A stretch of 64,000 nt of DNA from Streptosporangium sandarakinum (GTDB lineage: Bacteria; Actinomycetota; Actinomycetes; Streptosporangiales; Streptosporangiaceae): NCBI RefSeq assembly GCF_013409935.1, contig NZ_JACCCO010000001.1:2790001-2854000 (forward strand), written 5' to 3'. The translations under genes and the position numbers were made by a program. The notes beneath the pieces are model-generated. The model worked only from the letters and a program-made list of their open reading frames with translations. It did no database searches and had not been told where the DNA came from. Each line of letters starts with the position of its first letter. Within the stretch, counting starts at the first letter, position 1. This document shows, in pieces, positions 42,969 to 55,668 of the stretch.

Positions 42969-43502
42969 ATGTCATCCGAAGGTGCGACGACGCTCTTCGT
43001 CTCATCGGACTCGTACGACGCCGTCATCGTCATCCGCGTCGCCGGTGAGCTCGACTACGACTGCGTCCCGGTGTTCCAGCAGGAGCTGTCCCGGGCTTTG
43101 GACCGTGACACCGGACCGCCTGAGCTGCTCGTCCTCGACCTGGCCGGGCTCACCTTCTGCGACTCCAGCGGGCTGGCCGGGCTGCTGTGGGGCATGCGCC
43201 GGAGCCGGGAGACCGGGACCCGCATGGTGCTGGCGGGCGCGTCCAGCGCCCTGCTCCACATGATGAGGATCACCGGCCTGCTGCCCTACTTCGAGACGGC
43301 GGCCTCCGCGGTGGAGGCCATGGGGCGTCCCGGGACGGCAGCGGACACGGCGGCGGATCGGGCTCCCGGCCCGGCATGGCCGGGATCAGGACGGGTCGAG
43401 GTCGATGTGCAGGCGGACGACCGTCCCGGCCCCGGGGGCGGACCGGATCTGGACCAGGTCGCACAGCTGGTGGATCAGCCAGAGGCCCCGGCCGCCCAGT
43501 GA
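42969..43502 (+). CDS. STAS-domain anti-sigma-factor antagonist
   Basis: A 177-residue protein whose first 115 residues are a STAS domain: AVIVIRVAGELDYDCV, LLVLDLAGLTFCDSSGLAGLLWGM (the phosphorylatable Ser lies in CDSSG) and ILHMMRITGLLPYF-like ending. The last 60 residues are Pro/Asp/Gly-rich and run antisense into the last 117 bases of the convergent anti-sigma-type gene. ATG at 42969 follows AAGGAG. It forms a partner-switching pair with the neighbouring MEDS/HATPase protein. Confidence 0.88.
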   Translation: MSSEGATTLFVSSDSYDAVIVIRVAGELDYDCVPVFQQELSRALDRDTGPPELLVLDLAGLTFCDSSGLAGLLWGMRRSRETGTRMVLAGASSALLHMMRITGLLPYFETAASAVEAMGRPGTAADTAADRAPGPAWPGSGRVEVDVQADDRPGPGGGPDLDQVAQLVDQPEAPAAQ

Positions 43503-44351
43503 CCTGGCCTCGGGGAGCCTGCGACCGGCCATGGGGTCGGTCATCACCCCCTCGTCGCGGAACTCGCACACGAACGTGCCGCGCCACGCCCAGACCCGGA
43601 GGGTGCCGTGCCCACCCCCGTGGACGACGCTGTTGGTGGCCGCCTCGGTGACCGCGACGAGGGTCTCCCTCAGCCGCTCCCCCCGAAGCCCGTGCGGCGC
43701 GGCGCGGGCGGCGACCACGTCACGGACCGCGGCGAGGTCACCCCGGCCGTAGGAGAACTCCTCGAGGGGGCCGGGGGCGGGTTCGAGCTCGTCCCAGGCG
43801 AAGGGCTCGGCGGTGTAGGCCGCGTGCCCGCGGTGGACGCCCTCCTGAAACATGAACGGGTGGCACCGGGCGATCTCCCGCAGGGTCCCGGCGCCGATCG
43901 CGGCGGTGTCGCAGGGGCACAGCAGCCACCAGGCCGGCGAGGCGGTGAACGCCACGTTGAGCAGCCACTCGTGGTAGCGCAGCTCGGTGATCTCCGCGGC
44001 GCTCCGTCCGTCCCAGCCGGCCTCGCCGATGCCGCGCACCGGCCGCCCCTTCCCCGCCCACTCGGCGGTCCATCGCTGCCAGGCGGGGATGAGCCGGGCG
44101 GGGTTGCGGCCCAGCCCGGAGGTGTCCATGAACACCACGCGCGGGTCGGGGGCGGGAAGCGCCGCGCGCAGGGCCCGCTCCCTCCGCTCCGGCACGGAGA
44201 CCAGCACGACCTCGTCGGCCGCCAGCGCCTCCTCGATGAAGGACAGCGCCCCGGAGAGGAACTGCGCCTCCCCGGAGTAGGGATAGAGCTCGTGGCGCAG
44301 TCCTGACGCCTTGGCGGCCCTCGTGAGCGTGTGTGTTCCGGCGACGTCCAT
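43386..44351 (-). CDS. MEDS-domain / HATPase anti-sigma regulator
   Basis: A 321-residue protein. Residues 15-175 resemble the MEDS (methanogen/methylotroph DcmR sensory) domain (HELYPYSGEAQFLSGALSFIEEALAADEVVLVSV) and 190-320 a RsbW-type kinase fold (LRETLVAVTEAATNSVVHGGG with the N-box Asn; FVCEFRDEGVMTDPMAGR; GGRGLWLIHQLCDLVQI). It should phosphorylate an antagonist and bind a sigma factor or signal relay protein. The STAS gene is convergent with large overlap, so the pair is regulated as a unit of opposite direction. Confidence 0.88.
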   Translation of the reverse strand: MDVAGTHTLTRAAKASGLRHELYPYSGEAQFLSGALSFIEEALAADEVVLVSVPERRERALRAALPAPDPRVVFMDTSGLGRNPARLIPAWQRWTAEWAGKGRPVRGIGEAGWDGRSAAEITELRYHEWLLNVAFTASPAWWLLCPCDTAAIGAGTLREIARCHPFMFQEGVHRGHAAYTAEPFAWDELEPAPGPLEEFSYGRGDLAAVRDVVAARAAPHGLRGERLRETLVAVTEAATNSVVHGGGHGTLRVWAWRGTFVCEFRDEGVMTDPMAGRRLPEARSLGGRGLWLIHQLCDLVQIRSAPGAGTVVRLHIDLDPS

Positions 44352-44710
44352 CTACTCCAACCCCGTCCGTGCGGGGCCGCGGCGGACCGGAGGCGCGGTG
44401 CCGCGGCCACGGAGGACCGCCGAACGGCGCGCGCCGCCGGAACGGCGGGCTCCGGCGGACGTCCCGGACCCCGGCCCCCGAGCCGGAGTCACGAAACGAC
44501 GGTCCTCGCGTTCTGGTGCCCCGTTCGCGGGGACGCACACCTGCCGCGGGCCGAACGGAGCGGCAGGCCGAATCGGCAATAAAGAGCAGGAAAAACGCCG
44601 AGAAAAGATAACTTCTCGAACGATGTCGCGAAACCCCGCGCACCGCACTGACAGGTGCGTCAAAATCGTGTCACCAGGGGCGGTCCACTACTTCGTGAAA
44701 GTGGGTCCCG
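44352..44710. other. 360-bp region between divergent genes
   Basis: Contains no accepted gene. A lower-G+C patch (about 44570-44720) holds CGCACC-gcactgaca-GGTGCG and GAGAA-aagataac-TTCTC dyads and is the likely promoter and leader of the membrane-protein gene. The rest is high-G+C sequence with no repeats recognised. Confidence 0.6.
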
Positions 44711-45415
44711 ATGCGAAAAATGGTGCCGCGCATGACCGCGGAGTCGTTGCCCGAGCGGCTGGACGATCTGCCCGTGGAGCCGAAGGACTTCCTCCAGCTC
44801 GTGGCCGTCGACTTCGCCGGGACCTACAACGTCTACCTCTCCGCCAAGGACGAACGGCTCAAGATGACCCGGCTCTCCATGAGCCTGCTGTCGGCGCCGT
44901 TCGCCGCCGCGATCGCGCTGGCCAGCACGAAGGTGATCGACCCACGGGCGCTGACCTCGTGGGACGGCGTGCCGGGCTACCTGTTCGCGATGGTCACCGC
45001 GTTCGGGCTGCTGAACATGCTGCCGTTCCTTCGGCTGATCGAGGCCGTGAACGCCCACATGCGGACCGCCCGCGCCATCAACAACTTCCGCCTGCTCTAC
45101 GTCGTCCAGCTCAAGGACCACCTGTCCGCGCTGGGCTGGACCCCCAACCTGCCGGTGGACCCCCGCTACCCCGAGACGTACGCGCCGCTCGCCTGGCCGG
45201 GCGTCAACGTGATGATGCTCGCCGTGGTAAACGGCGCCTACATGGCGGTCGGCGTGCTCGGCCTGGTGGGCGCCGATCCCAACCCGGGGCTGCTCATGGT
45301 GGTCATCGGGCTGATCGCGCTGATCCACTACTTCATCTACTACGTCCGCGCGAACGTCTCCCGCCGTCGCAGGCTTCCCCACAACCCCTACCATTTCCCC
45401 AACGTGGAGACCTGA
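44711..45415 (+). CDS. Four-helix membrane protein of unknown family
   Basis: A 234-residue protein I do not recognise. It has an acidic cytoplasmic start (PERLDDLPVEPKDFLQLVAVDF), four membrane segments near 55, 90, 165 and 195, and a basic C-terminus (VRANVSRRRRLPHNPYHF). The first segment follows a conserved-looking charged helix (KDERLKMTRLSMSLLSAP). ATG at 44711 follows GTGGGTCCCG; later ATGs at codon 4 and 8 are possible. It abuts the thymidylate-synthase-like gene without a gap, so it is the first gene of a three-gene unit. Confidence 0.75.
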   Translation: MRKMVPRMTAESLPERLDDLPVEPKDFLQLVAVDFAGTYNVYLSAKDERLKMTRLSMSLLSAPFAAAIALASTKVIDPRALTSWDGVPGYLFAMVTAFGLLNMLPFLRLIEAVNAHMRTARAINNFRLLYVVQLKDHLSALGWTPNLPVDPRYPETYAPLAWPGVNVMMLAVVNGAYMAVGVLGLVGADPNPGLLMVVIGLIALIHYFIYYVRANVSRRRRLPHNPYHFPNVET

Positions 45416-46135
45416 ATGCCCGACTACCTCAGATTCGCGTCTTGTGGGGAGACGTGGATCTGGCTGATGCGCCACGTGCGGCGCCACGGCCTGCCCGCCG
45501 ACGACGACCGCGGCCCGATCTTCGAGGCGCCGCCGGCGCTGTTCGAGATCACCGGCCTCGGCTGGGACGACCCGATCCTGCGCTCCTACGGCGACGCCCG
45601 GAAGATCCCGCTGTACTCCGGGAAGTTCAGCGAACGCACGGTGATCCCGCCGTTCAAGTACAGCTACGGCGGCCGGCTCCGGCAGTTCCTCGGCGTCGAC
45701 CAGCTCCGCTGGGCGGCCGGCGTGCTGCGCGCCAAGCCGTACACCAAGAGCGCCTGGATCTCCCTGACCGCCCCCGGCGAGCCGCCGGACGCGGTGCCCT
45801 GTCTGACCAGCCTCGCCTTCCGGCTCCGTGAGGGGCGGCTGGCGATGACCGCGGCCTTCCGGTCACAGAACGCCCTCACCTCCTACCTGAACTACGTGCC
45901 GCTGCGTAGTATCCAGGGCGAGGTCGCCGAAGACCTCGGAGTGGACTGTGGGGCGATGAGGGTCTTCGTCGACGTTCCGCACATCTACGCGGTGGACGCG
46001 GCGGCGGTCGAGGAGATCCTCCGGCTGTCGGAGCGCGATGGGCTCGGCGAGGGCGGGTCGGCACCTGGTCATGCTGGTCGACCTGGACGGGACGGTGGTC
46101 GACTATGCCCGGACGGAGCGCGCCGCGCTGGCTGA
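45416..46135 (+). CDS. Thymidylate synthase-fold protein, atypical
   Basis: A 239-residue protein that matches the thymidylate synthase fold at the back half: PC at 128-129 (PCLTSLAFRLREGRL in place of PCHxxxQFxV), RS at 149-150 (FRSQNALTSYLNYVP in place of RSxDxxLGxPFN), and HIYAVDA (189-195) for the HIYxNH motif. The catalytic cysteine is therefore present as Cys-129. The N-terminal 90 residues do not match TS. It is shorter than TS (about 265) and may be a deoxynucleotide or base-modifying enzyme rather than the cell's ThyA. It directly follows a membrane-protein gene and overlaps a HAD phosphatase gene by 98 bases. Confidence 0.7.
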   Translation: MPDYLRFASCGETWIWLMRHVRRHGLPADDDRGPIFEAPPALFEITGLGWDDPILRSYGDARKIPLYSGKFSERTVIPPFKYSYGGRLRQFLGVDQLRWAAGVLRAKPYTKSAWISLTAPGEPPDAVPCLTSLAFRLREGRLAMTAAFRSQNALTSYLNYVPLRSIQGEVAEDLGVDCGAMRVFVDVPHIYAVDAAAVEEILRLSERDGLGEGGSAPGHAGRPGRDGGRLCPDGARRAG

Positions 46136-46700
46136 GGTCCGCCGCCGGTTCTTCCGGATGGACCACGCCGAGTTCCTTGCGGCCTTCCACGCCGCCAACG
46201 AGCCGCTATGGGCGGCCTACCGCGAGCACCTGATCACGCTGGCGGAGCTCCGGCTGGAGCGCTGGGCCCGGCTGGGCGCCCCCGGCGGGGTCGCGGCGGC
46301 TTTCGAGGACGCGCTCGGGCGGCACGTGGCCCTGTTCCCCGAGGCCCGTGCCGCCCTGCGGCGGCTGGCGCGGCGGTTCCCGCTGGCCCTGGTGACCGAC
46401 GGCCTCGCCGACGTCCAGCGGGCCAAGCTGCGCCGTACCCGTATCGGGGGGTTCTTCCGGCACGTGGTGATCGCGCCCGAGGTGGGCATGCGCAAGCCCG
46501 ACGGCGACCTGCTGCACCACACCCTCGGCCTGCTGGAGGCCAAGGCCGACGACGCGCTGATGGTCGGCGACTCCCCGGCGAGCGACGGCGCCTGCGCGCG
46601 GGCCGCCGGGGTGGACTTCTGCTGGGTGAACCGCACCGGGGCGGCGTGCGTCCCGGGCGTCCCGGTCCACCGGACCGTCTCCCACCTCGGAGCCGTCTGA
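46038..46700 (+). CDS. HAD-family hydrolase
   Basis: A 220-residue HAD phosphatase: motif I DLDGT near residue 15, motif II LALVTDGLADVQ, motif III Lys in MRKPDGDLL and motif IV MVGDSPASDG. A cap of about 80 helical residues after motif I suits a nucleotide or sugar-phosphate phosphatase. ATG at 46038 has GGAG four bases before it; ATG at 46071 is shorter but also possible. The 5' end overlaps the TS-like gene, implying coupling. In this context a nucleotide monophosphatase is the natural guess. Confidence 0.87.
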   Translation: MGSARAGRHLVMLVDLDGTVVDYARTERAALAEVRRRFFRMDHAEFLAAFHAANEPLWAAYREHLITLAELRLERWARLGAPGGVAAAFEDALGRHVALFPEARAALRRLARRFPLALVTDGLADVQRAKLRRTRIGGFFRHVVIAPEVGMRKPDGDLLHHTLGLLEAKADDALMVGDSPASDGACARAAGVDFCWVNRTGAACVPGVPVHRTVSHLGAV

Positions 46701-46707
46701 ACCGGCG

Positions 46708-47358
46708 TCAGGCCGGTTCGGGGGACGCCTCGAACGCCTCGGCGACCGCGGCGCGGACCCGGTCCATGTCGGCCGGGGCGCCGATCTCGCGGCTCAGGGA
46801 GGTCATGTCGACCTCCGGCATGCCGCACGGCACCGCCCAGTTCCACGGCGACAGGTCGCCCTCGACGTTGAGGGCGAACCCGTGGCTGGTCACACCGCGG
46901 CTCTGCCGCATGCCGATCGAGACGATCTTCCGGCCGGTCGCGACGGTCCACACCCCGGTGAGCAGCTCGGAGCCGGGCGGGGTGTCACGGCGCTCGGCCG
47001 GGGCGCCGAGCGCCCCGAGCGCGCGGACGAGGCGCAGCTCGACCTCCCGGACGTAGTCGACGATCCGCTCGGTCTCGTCGAGCTTGACGATCAGGTAGCC
47101 GACGAGCTGGCCCGGGCCGTGGTAGGTGAGCTGCCCACCGCGGCCCGTGCTCACGACCGGGATGCCGTGGGAGGGGTCGGGCAGGTGCTCCTGGAGGGTG
47201 CGCCTGCCGACGGTGTACACCTGCGGGTGGCTGAGGAGCCAGAGGGTGTCGGGGCGCTCGTCGCGCTGCCGTTGACCGACCATGTCGGTCATCCGCTCCA
47301 TGGCCTTCTCGTACTCGACCAGCTCGTCCTGGATCAGCGACAGGGGACGTTGCCTCAT
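46708..47358 (-). CDS. lipB: Octanoyl-(acyl-carrier-protein)-protein N-octanoyltransferase
   Basis: A 216-residue LipB that moves octanoate from acyl carrier protein to lipoyl domains. STGRGGQLTYHGPGQLVGY is the family loop, GRKIVSIGMRQSRGVTSHGFALNV carries the catalytic Lys, and IPCGMPEVDM-like WAVPCGMPEVDM carries the catalytic Cys. Start 47356-47358. The usual partner lipA does not lie beside it in the window. It converges on the HAD gene with eight bases between stops. Confidence 0.95.
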   Translation of the reverse strand: MRQRPLSLIQDELVEYEKAMERMTDMVGQRQRDERPDTLWLLSHPQVYTVGRRTLQEHLPDPSHGIPVVSTGRGGQLTYHGPGQLVGYLIVKLDETERIVDYVREVELRLVRALGALGAPAERRDTPPGSELLTGVWTVATGRKIVSIGMRQSRGVTSHGFALNVEGDLSPWNWAVPCGMPEVDMTSLSREIGAPADMDRVRAAVAEAFEASPEPA

Positions 47359-47403
47359 GCCCCCAGCATATTTTCCCCGGCGGGTACCGGTGGCGGGCGG
47401 CCT

Positions 47404-49537
<2,134 letters not shown>

Positions 49538-49538
49538 G

Positions 49539-49575
49539 CACCCCGATACGGCTCCCGCCGGGCCGTACCGGGGTG
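49539..49575 (+). terminator. Hairpin after first M28 gene
   Basis: CACCCCGATACGGC (49539-49552) and GCCGTACCGGGGTG (49562-49575) pair with one mismatch, one base after the stop codon. Confidence 0.7.
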
Positions 49576-49701
49576 TTCCGGGGCACCCCATAACTTTTCG
49601 CATCCCCGCTCGGGAGGATCTAGGCGCGAGCGACTTATAACGGTACGTTCCGCCTTAGTACGCACGGGGGACCTTCCACGTTCCACCTTCCGAGGAGCGC
49701 A

Positions 49702-51276
49702 ATGCGCCTTACGTCACGCCGCGGCATGGTCAGGGCGGCCACCCTGGTCACGGCAGTCACCCTTCCCCTCGCCCTCGCGGCGCCCGCCGCGACGGCCGGG
49801 ACCGCCGCATCCGCCGCGACCGGCGTCTCCGACGTCCTGGCAGAGGCCCTGGCCCACCAGGTCAAGGGCAAGAACGTCAAGAAGCATCTCGACGCGTTGC
49901 AGTCCATCGCCGACGCCAACGGCGGCAACCGCGCCGTGGGCACACCCGGCTACGACGCCTCGCTGGCCTACGTCAGGGACAAGGTGACCCGGGCCGGATA
50001 CAAGGTCTCCACCACCGACGTGGAGTTCCCCGTCAAGTGGGAGGAGTTCTCCCCCTCGGTCCTGCAGCAGGTCTCCCCCGAGGCGAAGACGTACGTCAAC
50101 CCCACCGACTTCGTCACCGTGACCCCCTCCAGCGGCGGGGACGTCACCGCGCAGATCCAGGTCGTCGACCCGGTCATCCCGCCCGCCCCCGCCCCCAACA
50201 CCTCCACCGCGGGCTGCGAGAGCTCCGACTTCGCCGGCTTCGTCCCCGGCCGGATCGCCCTCATCCAGCGCGGCACCTGCGCGTTCGTCGACAAGGCCCT
50301 CAACGCGAAGGCCGCGGGCGCGGCCGGCGTCATCTTCTTCAACGAGGGCCAGCCGGGCCGTACCGACCCGTTCGAGTTCGACATCCGCGAGTGGCGCTTC
50401 GGCTTCCCGGTCGTCATCGCGAGCACCGCCGTCGGCCTCGACCTGGCCGACAGCCCGGGCACGGTCGTCCACCTGAAGGTGGACGCCAAGACCACGGTCG
50501 GCCACGCCAAGAACCTCATCGCCGAGTCCCGGCTCGGCGCCGCCGGCGAGGTCGTGATGGTCGGCGCCCACCTCGACGGCGTCCCCGAGGGCCCCGGCAT
50601 CAACGACAACGGCTCCGGCAGCGCCGCCGTCCTGGAGACCGCGCTGAAGATGGCGCACCTGCCCACCAAGAACCGGCTGCGGTTCGCCTGGTGGGCCGGT
50701 GAGGAGCTGGGCCTGCTCGGCTCCGACCAGTACGTCGCGGGCCTGTCGCAGGCCGAGCGGGACCGGATCCGGCTCTACCTCAACTTCGACATGGTGGCCT
50801 CGCCGAACGACGTCACCTTCCTCTACGACGGCGACGACTCCGACGCCGAGGGCTCGGGCCCCGGCCCGGACGGCTCCGCCGGGATCGAGAAGGTCTTCGA
50901 GCGGTACTACGGCAAGCGCGGCCTGCCGTACAAGGGGACCGACTTCGACGGACGCTCCGACTACGGCGCGTTCATCGCCAACGGCATCCCGTCCGGCGGC
51001 ATCTTCACCGGCGCCGAGGGGATCAAGACCGCCGAGGAGGCCGCCCGCTTCGGTGGCACGGCCGGCGCGCCGTACGACCCCTGCTACCACGACGTGTGCG
51101 ACACGATCTCCAACATCAACGCCGCCGCCCTCGACCGCAACGCCAAGGCCATCGGCTACGCGACCGCTCGCTACGCCTACGACCTGACCGGCATCCCCGA
51201 CCGGAACGCCGCCGCCCGGACCATGTCCGCCACCGCCGCCCCGGCGCGGGTCCCGGCCCACGGCGCGGCGAGCTAA
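49702..51276 (+). CDS. Secreted M28 aminopeptidase with PA domain
   Basis: A 524-residue relative of the flanking genes with a different build. Signal peptide ends near AAPAATAG; residues 90-250 contain a protease-associated (PA) insert (SSDFAGFVPGRIALIQRGTCAFVDKALNAKAAGAAGVIFFNE), followed by the catalytic core ([44 protein letters not shown]). There is no C-terminal beta domain. ATG at 49702 follows GAGGAGCGCA. Such enzymes remove N-terminal residues outside the cell. Confidence 0.9.
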   Translation: MRLTSRRGMVRAATLVTAVTLPLALAAPAATAGTAASAATGVSDVLAEALAHQVKGKNVKKHLDALQSIADANGGNRAVGTPGYDASLAYVRDKVTRAGYKVSTTDVEFPVKWEEFSPSVLQQVSPEAKTYVNPTDFVTVTPSSGGDVTAQIQVVDPVIPPAPAPNTSTAGCESSDFAGFVPGRIALIQRGTCAFVDKALNAKAAGAAGVIFFNEGQPGRTDPFEFDIREWRFGFPVVIASTAVGLDLADSPGTVVHLKVDAKTTVGHAKNLIAESRLGAAGEVVMVGAHLDGVPEGPGINDNGSGSAAVLETALKMAHLPTKNRLRFAWWAGEELGLLGSDQYVAGLSQAERDRIRLYLNFDMVASPNDVTFLYDGDDSDAEGSGPGPDGSAGIEKVFERYYGKRGLPYKGTDFDGRSDYGAFIANGIPSGGIFTGAEGIKTAEEAARFGGTAGAPYDPCYHDVCDTISNINAAALDRNAKAIGYATARYAYDLTGIPDRNAAARTMSATAAPARVPAHGAAS

Positions 51277-53001
<1,725 letters not shown>

Positions 53002-53029
53002 AACCCGCCGGAGCCCACGGGACCCCTCC

Positions 53030-53061
53030 GTACGGCTCCCGCCACACGGCGGGAGCCGTAC
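53030..53061 (+). terminator. Strong hairpin after third M28 gene
   Basis: GTACGGCTCCCGCC (53030-53043), loop acac, GGCGGGAGCCGTAC (53048-53061), perfect 14-bp stem 29 bases past the stop. Confidence 0.75.
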
Positions 53062-53162
53062 ACCCGGGGTCCACGGCGCGGCGGGAGGCTCTACGGCCGA
53101 CGTCTCCGGCGCGGCGTCCCGGGCATGGCGGCCCGGGTGCGGCGGTGGAACCGCGGCGCGGA

Positions 53163-54077
53163 TCAGGACGCGGGCCGGTCGTAGACGCCCACCGCCCAGC
53201 GGCCGGGCCGCTTCCGGAGCTCGATCAGCTCCTTCGAGGAACCGAACTCCGGCACGAGGTGTACGTCACCGCACCGGACCCCCCTGTCGTCCCGCGGCGC
53301 GCACCCCCGGCGCTTCGCCTCGGCGAGGCTGATCCGGCGGGCGCCGGGAGGAACCGGCCAGACGGTGTAGGTCTGCTCCCGCCCCACCCAGGACGGACCG
53401 GCCGATTCCGGGCTGTGCTGCATGAACAACGCCACGTCCTTCGCCTGCTGAGATCCCGCGTGGGGGCAGGAGGCGCTGACCGACTCCCCCGGCCTGGACG
53501 ACTCCCCCGGCCTGAAGACGACGAGCCTCGCGCCGGGCTCGGCGCAGACGAACCTGAACCCCGTGTACCGGCTGGTCGGTGTGAACCTCAGGGTGTAGGG
53601 CGTGCCCGACGTCTTCGACCGGTGCCCCCCGATCAGCGTCACCTTCCTGCGGTCCATGTCCTTCAGGGACGCGGGCAGGTCCTTGCCCGGCTCGGGTGTG
53701 CGGGGCGTGGGGAGCGCCTCCGTGCCGGTGGTGGGTCTCGGGGCCGGCCTCTCCGTGGGCGGCGGCACCGGCCTCTCCGTGGGTCTCTCCGTCGGCCTCG
53801 CCACCGGTCCCCCCGCGGGCGCGGCCGCGGGCGTCGCGGGCCGGGCGGCGGTCACCGTGTCCCCGCCGCCGGGCCCCCCGGGCAGCGAGAACGGCACCGC
53901 CACCGCGGCCGCCACGGCGCCGGAGGCCAGGAACGCCCCGGCCGCGCCCGCCAGCCTGCGCCTGCGCCGGACGGCCCGGCCCCGGCGCAGGATCTCCTCC
54001 AGCCGGGCGGCGCCCCCGCTGCCGCCCGCGCCGCGCTCGTCGAGCAGTTCCCGCAGATCATGCTCCGTGTAGGTCAT
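53163..54077 (-). CDS. Membrane-anchored partner of SigE-type sigma factor
   Basis: A 304-residue protein with a cytoplasmic N-terminus (LRELLDERGAGGSGGAARLEEILRRG), one membrane segment (about 43-63, GAAGAFLASGAVAAAVAVPF) and an extracellular part that begins with a Pro/Thr repeat (PTERPTERPVPPPTERPAP) and ends in a beta-rich domain with four or more cysteines. ATG at 54075-54077 overlaps the sigma gene stop (ATGA). Position and topology suggest an anti-sigma factor, though no ZAS-type zinc motif is visible. Confidence 0.75.
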   Translation of the reverse strand: MTYTEHDLRELLDERGAGGSGGAARLEEILRRGRAVRRRRRLAGAAGAFLASGAVAAAVAVPFSLPGGPGGGDTVTAARPATPAAAPAGGPVARPTERPTERPVPPPTERPAPRPTTGTEALPTPRTPEPGKDLPASLKDMDRRKVTLIGGHRSKTSGTPYTLRFTPTSRYTGFRFVCAEPGARLVVFRPGESSRPGESVSASCPHAGSQQAKDVALFMQHSPESAGPSWVGREQTYTVWPVPPGARRISLAEAKRRGCAPRDDRGVRCGDVHLVPEFGSSKELIELRKRPGRWAVGVYDRPAS

Positions 54078-54565
54078 CGCTCCGCTCCCGCCGTCATCCG
54101 AACCCGCTGATCCACCCTGAGCTTCGCGAGGGCCCTGCCGAGCTGGCTCTTGACCGCCCCCAGCGAGCAGCCGAGCACGCCGGCCACCTGGGAGAGGGTC
54201 ATCCCCTCGTAGTAGTGCAGGACGACCACCGCCCGCTGGCGGGCGGACAGCGCGCCGATCGCGGCCCACAGCGCGTCCCGGTCGCCGACCCCGTCGGTGA
54301 AGTCCCCGGCGTCCGCCCGGTCCGGGAGGTCCCCGGTCGGTACCTCACCCCGCCAGCGCCGCCGCCACCAGGAGGCGTGCGTGTTCGCGATGATCCGGTA
54401 CACGTACGGATCGGGGTCCCCGTCGATCCGCCGCCAGGCCAGCCAGGCCCTGGCCAGCGCCGTCTGCACCAGGTCCTCGGCGGTCGCCCAGTCCCGGGTG
54501 AGGAGATACGCCGTTCTCCGCAACCTCTCGTGGCGCTGCGCGACGTACTCCGCGAACTCTGTCAT
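54074..54565 (-). CDS. SigE-family ECF-type sigma factor
   Basis: A 163-residue sigma factor: region 2 as RLRRTAYLLTRDWATAEDLVQTALARAW, region 4 as LSARQRAVVVLHYYEGMTLSQVAGVLGCSLGAVKSQLGRALAKL. The SigE/SACE group is common in actinomycetes. ATG at 54563-54565. It is followed by its membrane partner in one transcript and diverges from uppP, which could be one of its targets. Confidence 0.94.
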   Translation of the reverse strand: MTEFAEYVAQRHERLRRTAYLLTRDWATAEDLVQTALARAWLAWRRIDGDPDPYVYRIIANTHASWWRRRWRGEVPTGDLPDRADAGDFTDGVGDRDALWAAIGALSARQRAVVVLHYYEGMTLSQVAGVLGCSLGAVKSQLGRALAKLRVDQRVRMTAGAER

Positions 54566-54791
54566 CCTGCCTCCAGTGCGAAGCTCCGCCGATCACTACC
54601 GCCTGGGCCCGCCGTACGGATGACAGCGGTTCCGCGCGATTTCCCGCCGCTCCGCCCGATCCCGTGACGGCGGCCCGCAGGCTCCGTGACGGCGGCCCGC
54701 GCGGCTCCTCGGCGGCGACCCGGTCACGGGGGCCTCCGCGCTCCGCTAGCCTCGCCTACGGCACGCACACGCCGGGACGAAAGGCACCAAG

Positions 54792-55622
54792 TTGATCGGC
54801 TGGTTCGAAGCGGTGGTCCTCGGGCTCGTACAGGGGCTGACGGAGTTTCTGCCGATCTCCTCCAGTGCCCACATCAGAGTCGTCTCGGCGCTCCTGGGCT
54901 GGCAGGACCCGGGCGCGGCGTTCACGGCGGTGATCCAGCTCGGCACCGAGGCCGCGGTGGTGATCTATTTCCGCAAGGACATCTGGGAGATCATCTCCAC
55001 CTGGACCCGGTCTCTGTGGCGGCCCGACCTGCGGTCCCACCACGCGGCGCGGATGGGCTGGTACGTCATCGCCGGCACGATCCCGATCGTCGTGCTGGGC
55101 CTGCTGTTCAAGGACAGCATCGAGACGGTCTTCCGCGACCTGCGCCTGATCGGCACCACCCTGATCGTCTTCGGCGCGATCCTGTGGCTGGCCGACCGCA
55201 CCGCCCGCAACAAGCTCACGCTGCAGAAGAACCTCAGCCTCACCCACGCCCTGGTGTACGGCTTCGCCCAGTCGCTGGCCCTGATCCCGGGCGTCTCCCG
55301 CTCCGGCGGCACGATCAGCGCCGGCCTGGTGCTCGACTACCGCCGGGAGGAGGCCGCCCGGTACTCCTTCCTGCTGGCCATCCCGGCCGTGCTGGGCTCC
55401 GGTTTCCTGGAGCTGTTCAAGATCGGCGACGGCCGGGCGCCGGACTGGGGGCCGACCATCCTGGCCACGGTGATCTCGTTCGTCGTCGGCTACGCCGCGG
55501 TGGCGTGGTTCCTGAAGTACATCAGCTCCCACCGCTTCACCGGCTTCGTGGTCTACCGGATCATCCTGGGCGTCATCATCATCGCCCTGGTCTCCTTCGG
55601 CGTCCTCAACCCCATGGCGTAG
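54792..55622 (+). CDS. uppP: Undecaprenyl-diphosphate phosphatase
   Basis: A 276-residue BacA/UppP that recycles the peptidoglycan lipid carrier and confers bacitracin tolerance. GLVQGLTEFLPISSSAH (residues 10-26) and LALIPGVSRSGGTISAG (about 160-176) are the two active-site boxes, within eight membrane segments. It starts with TTG at 54792, with AAAGG upstream. Opposite orientation to the sigma gene puts both promoters in 54566-54791. Confidence 0.96.
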   Translation: MIGWFEAVVLGLVQGLTEFLPISSSAHIRVVSALLGWQDPGAAFTAVIQLGTEAAVVIYFRKDIWEIISTWTRSLWRPDLRSHHAARMGWYVIAGTIPIVVLGLLFKDSIETVFRDLRLIGTTLIVFGAILWLADRTARNKLTLQKNLSLTHALVYGFAQSLALIPGVSRSGGTISAGLVLDYRREEAARYSFLLAIPAVLGSGFLELFKIGDGRAPDWGPTILATVISFVVGYAAVAWFLKYISSHRFTGFVVYRIILGVIIIALVSFGVLNPMA

Positions 55623-55668
55623 GCCGTATCCGACCGGAGGCTCCGGGCCGGTGCCGGAGGCGCTGGTT

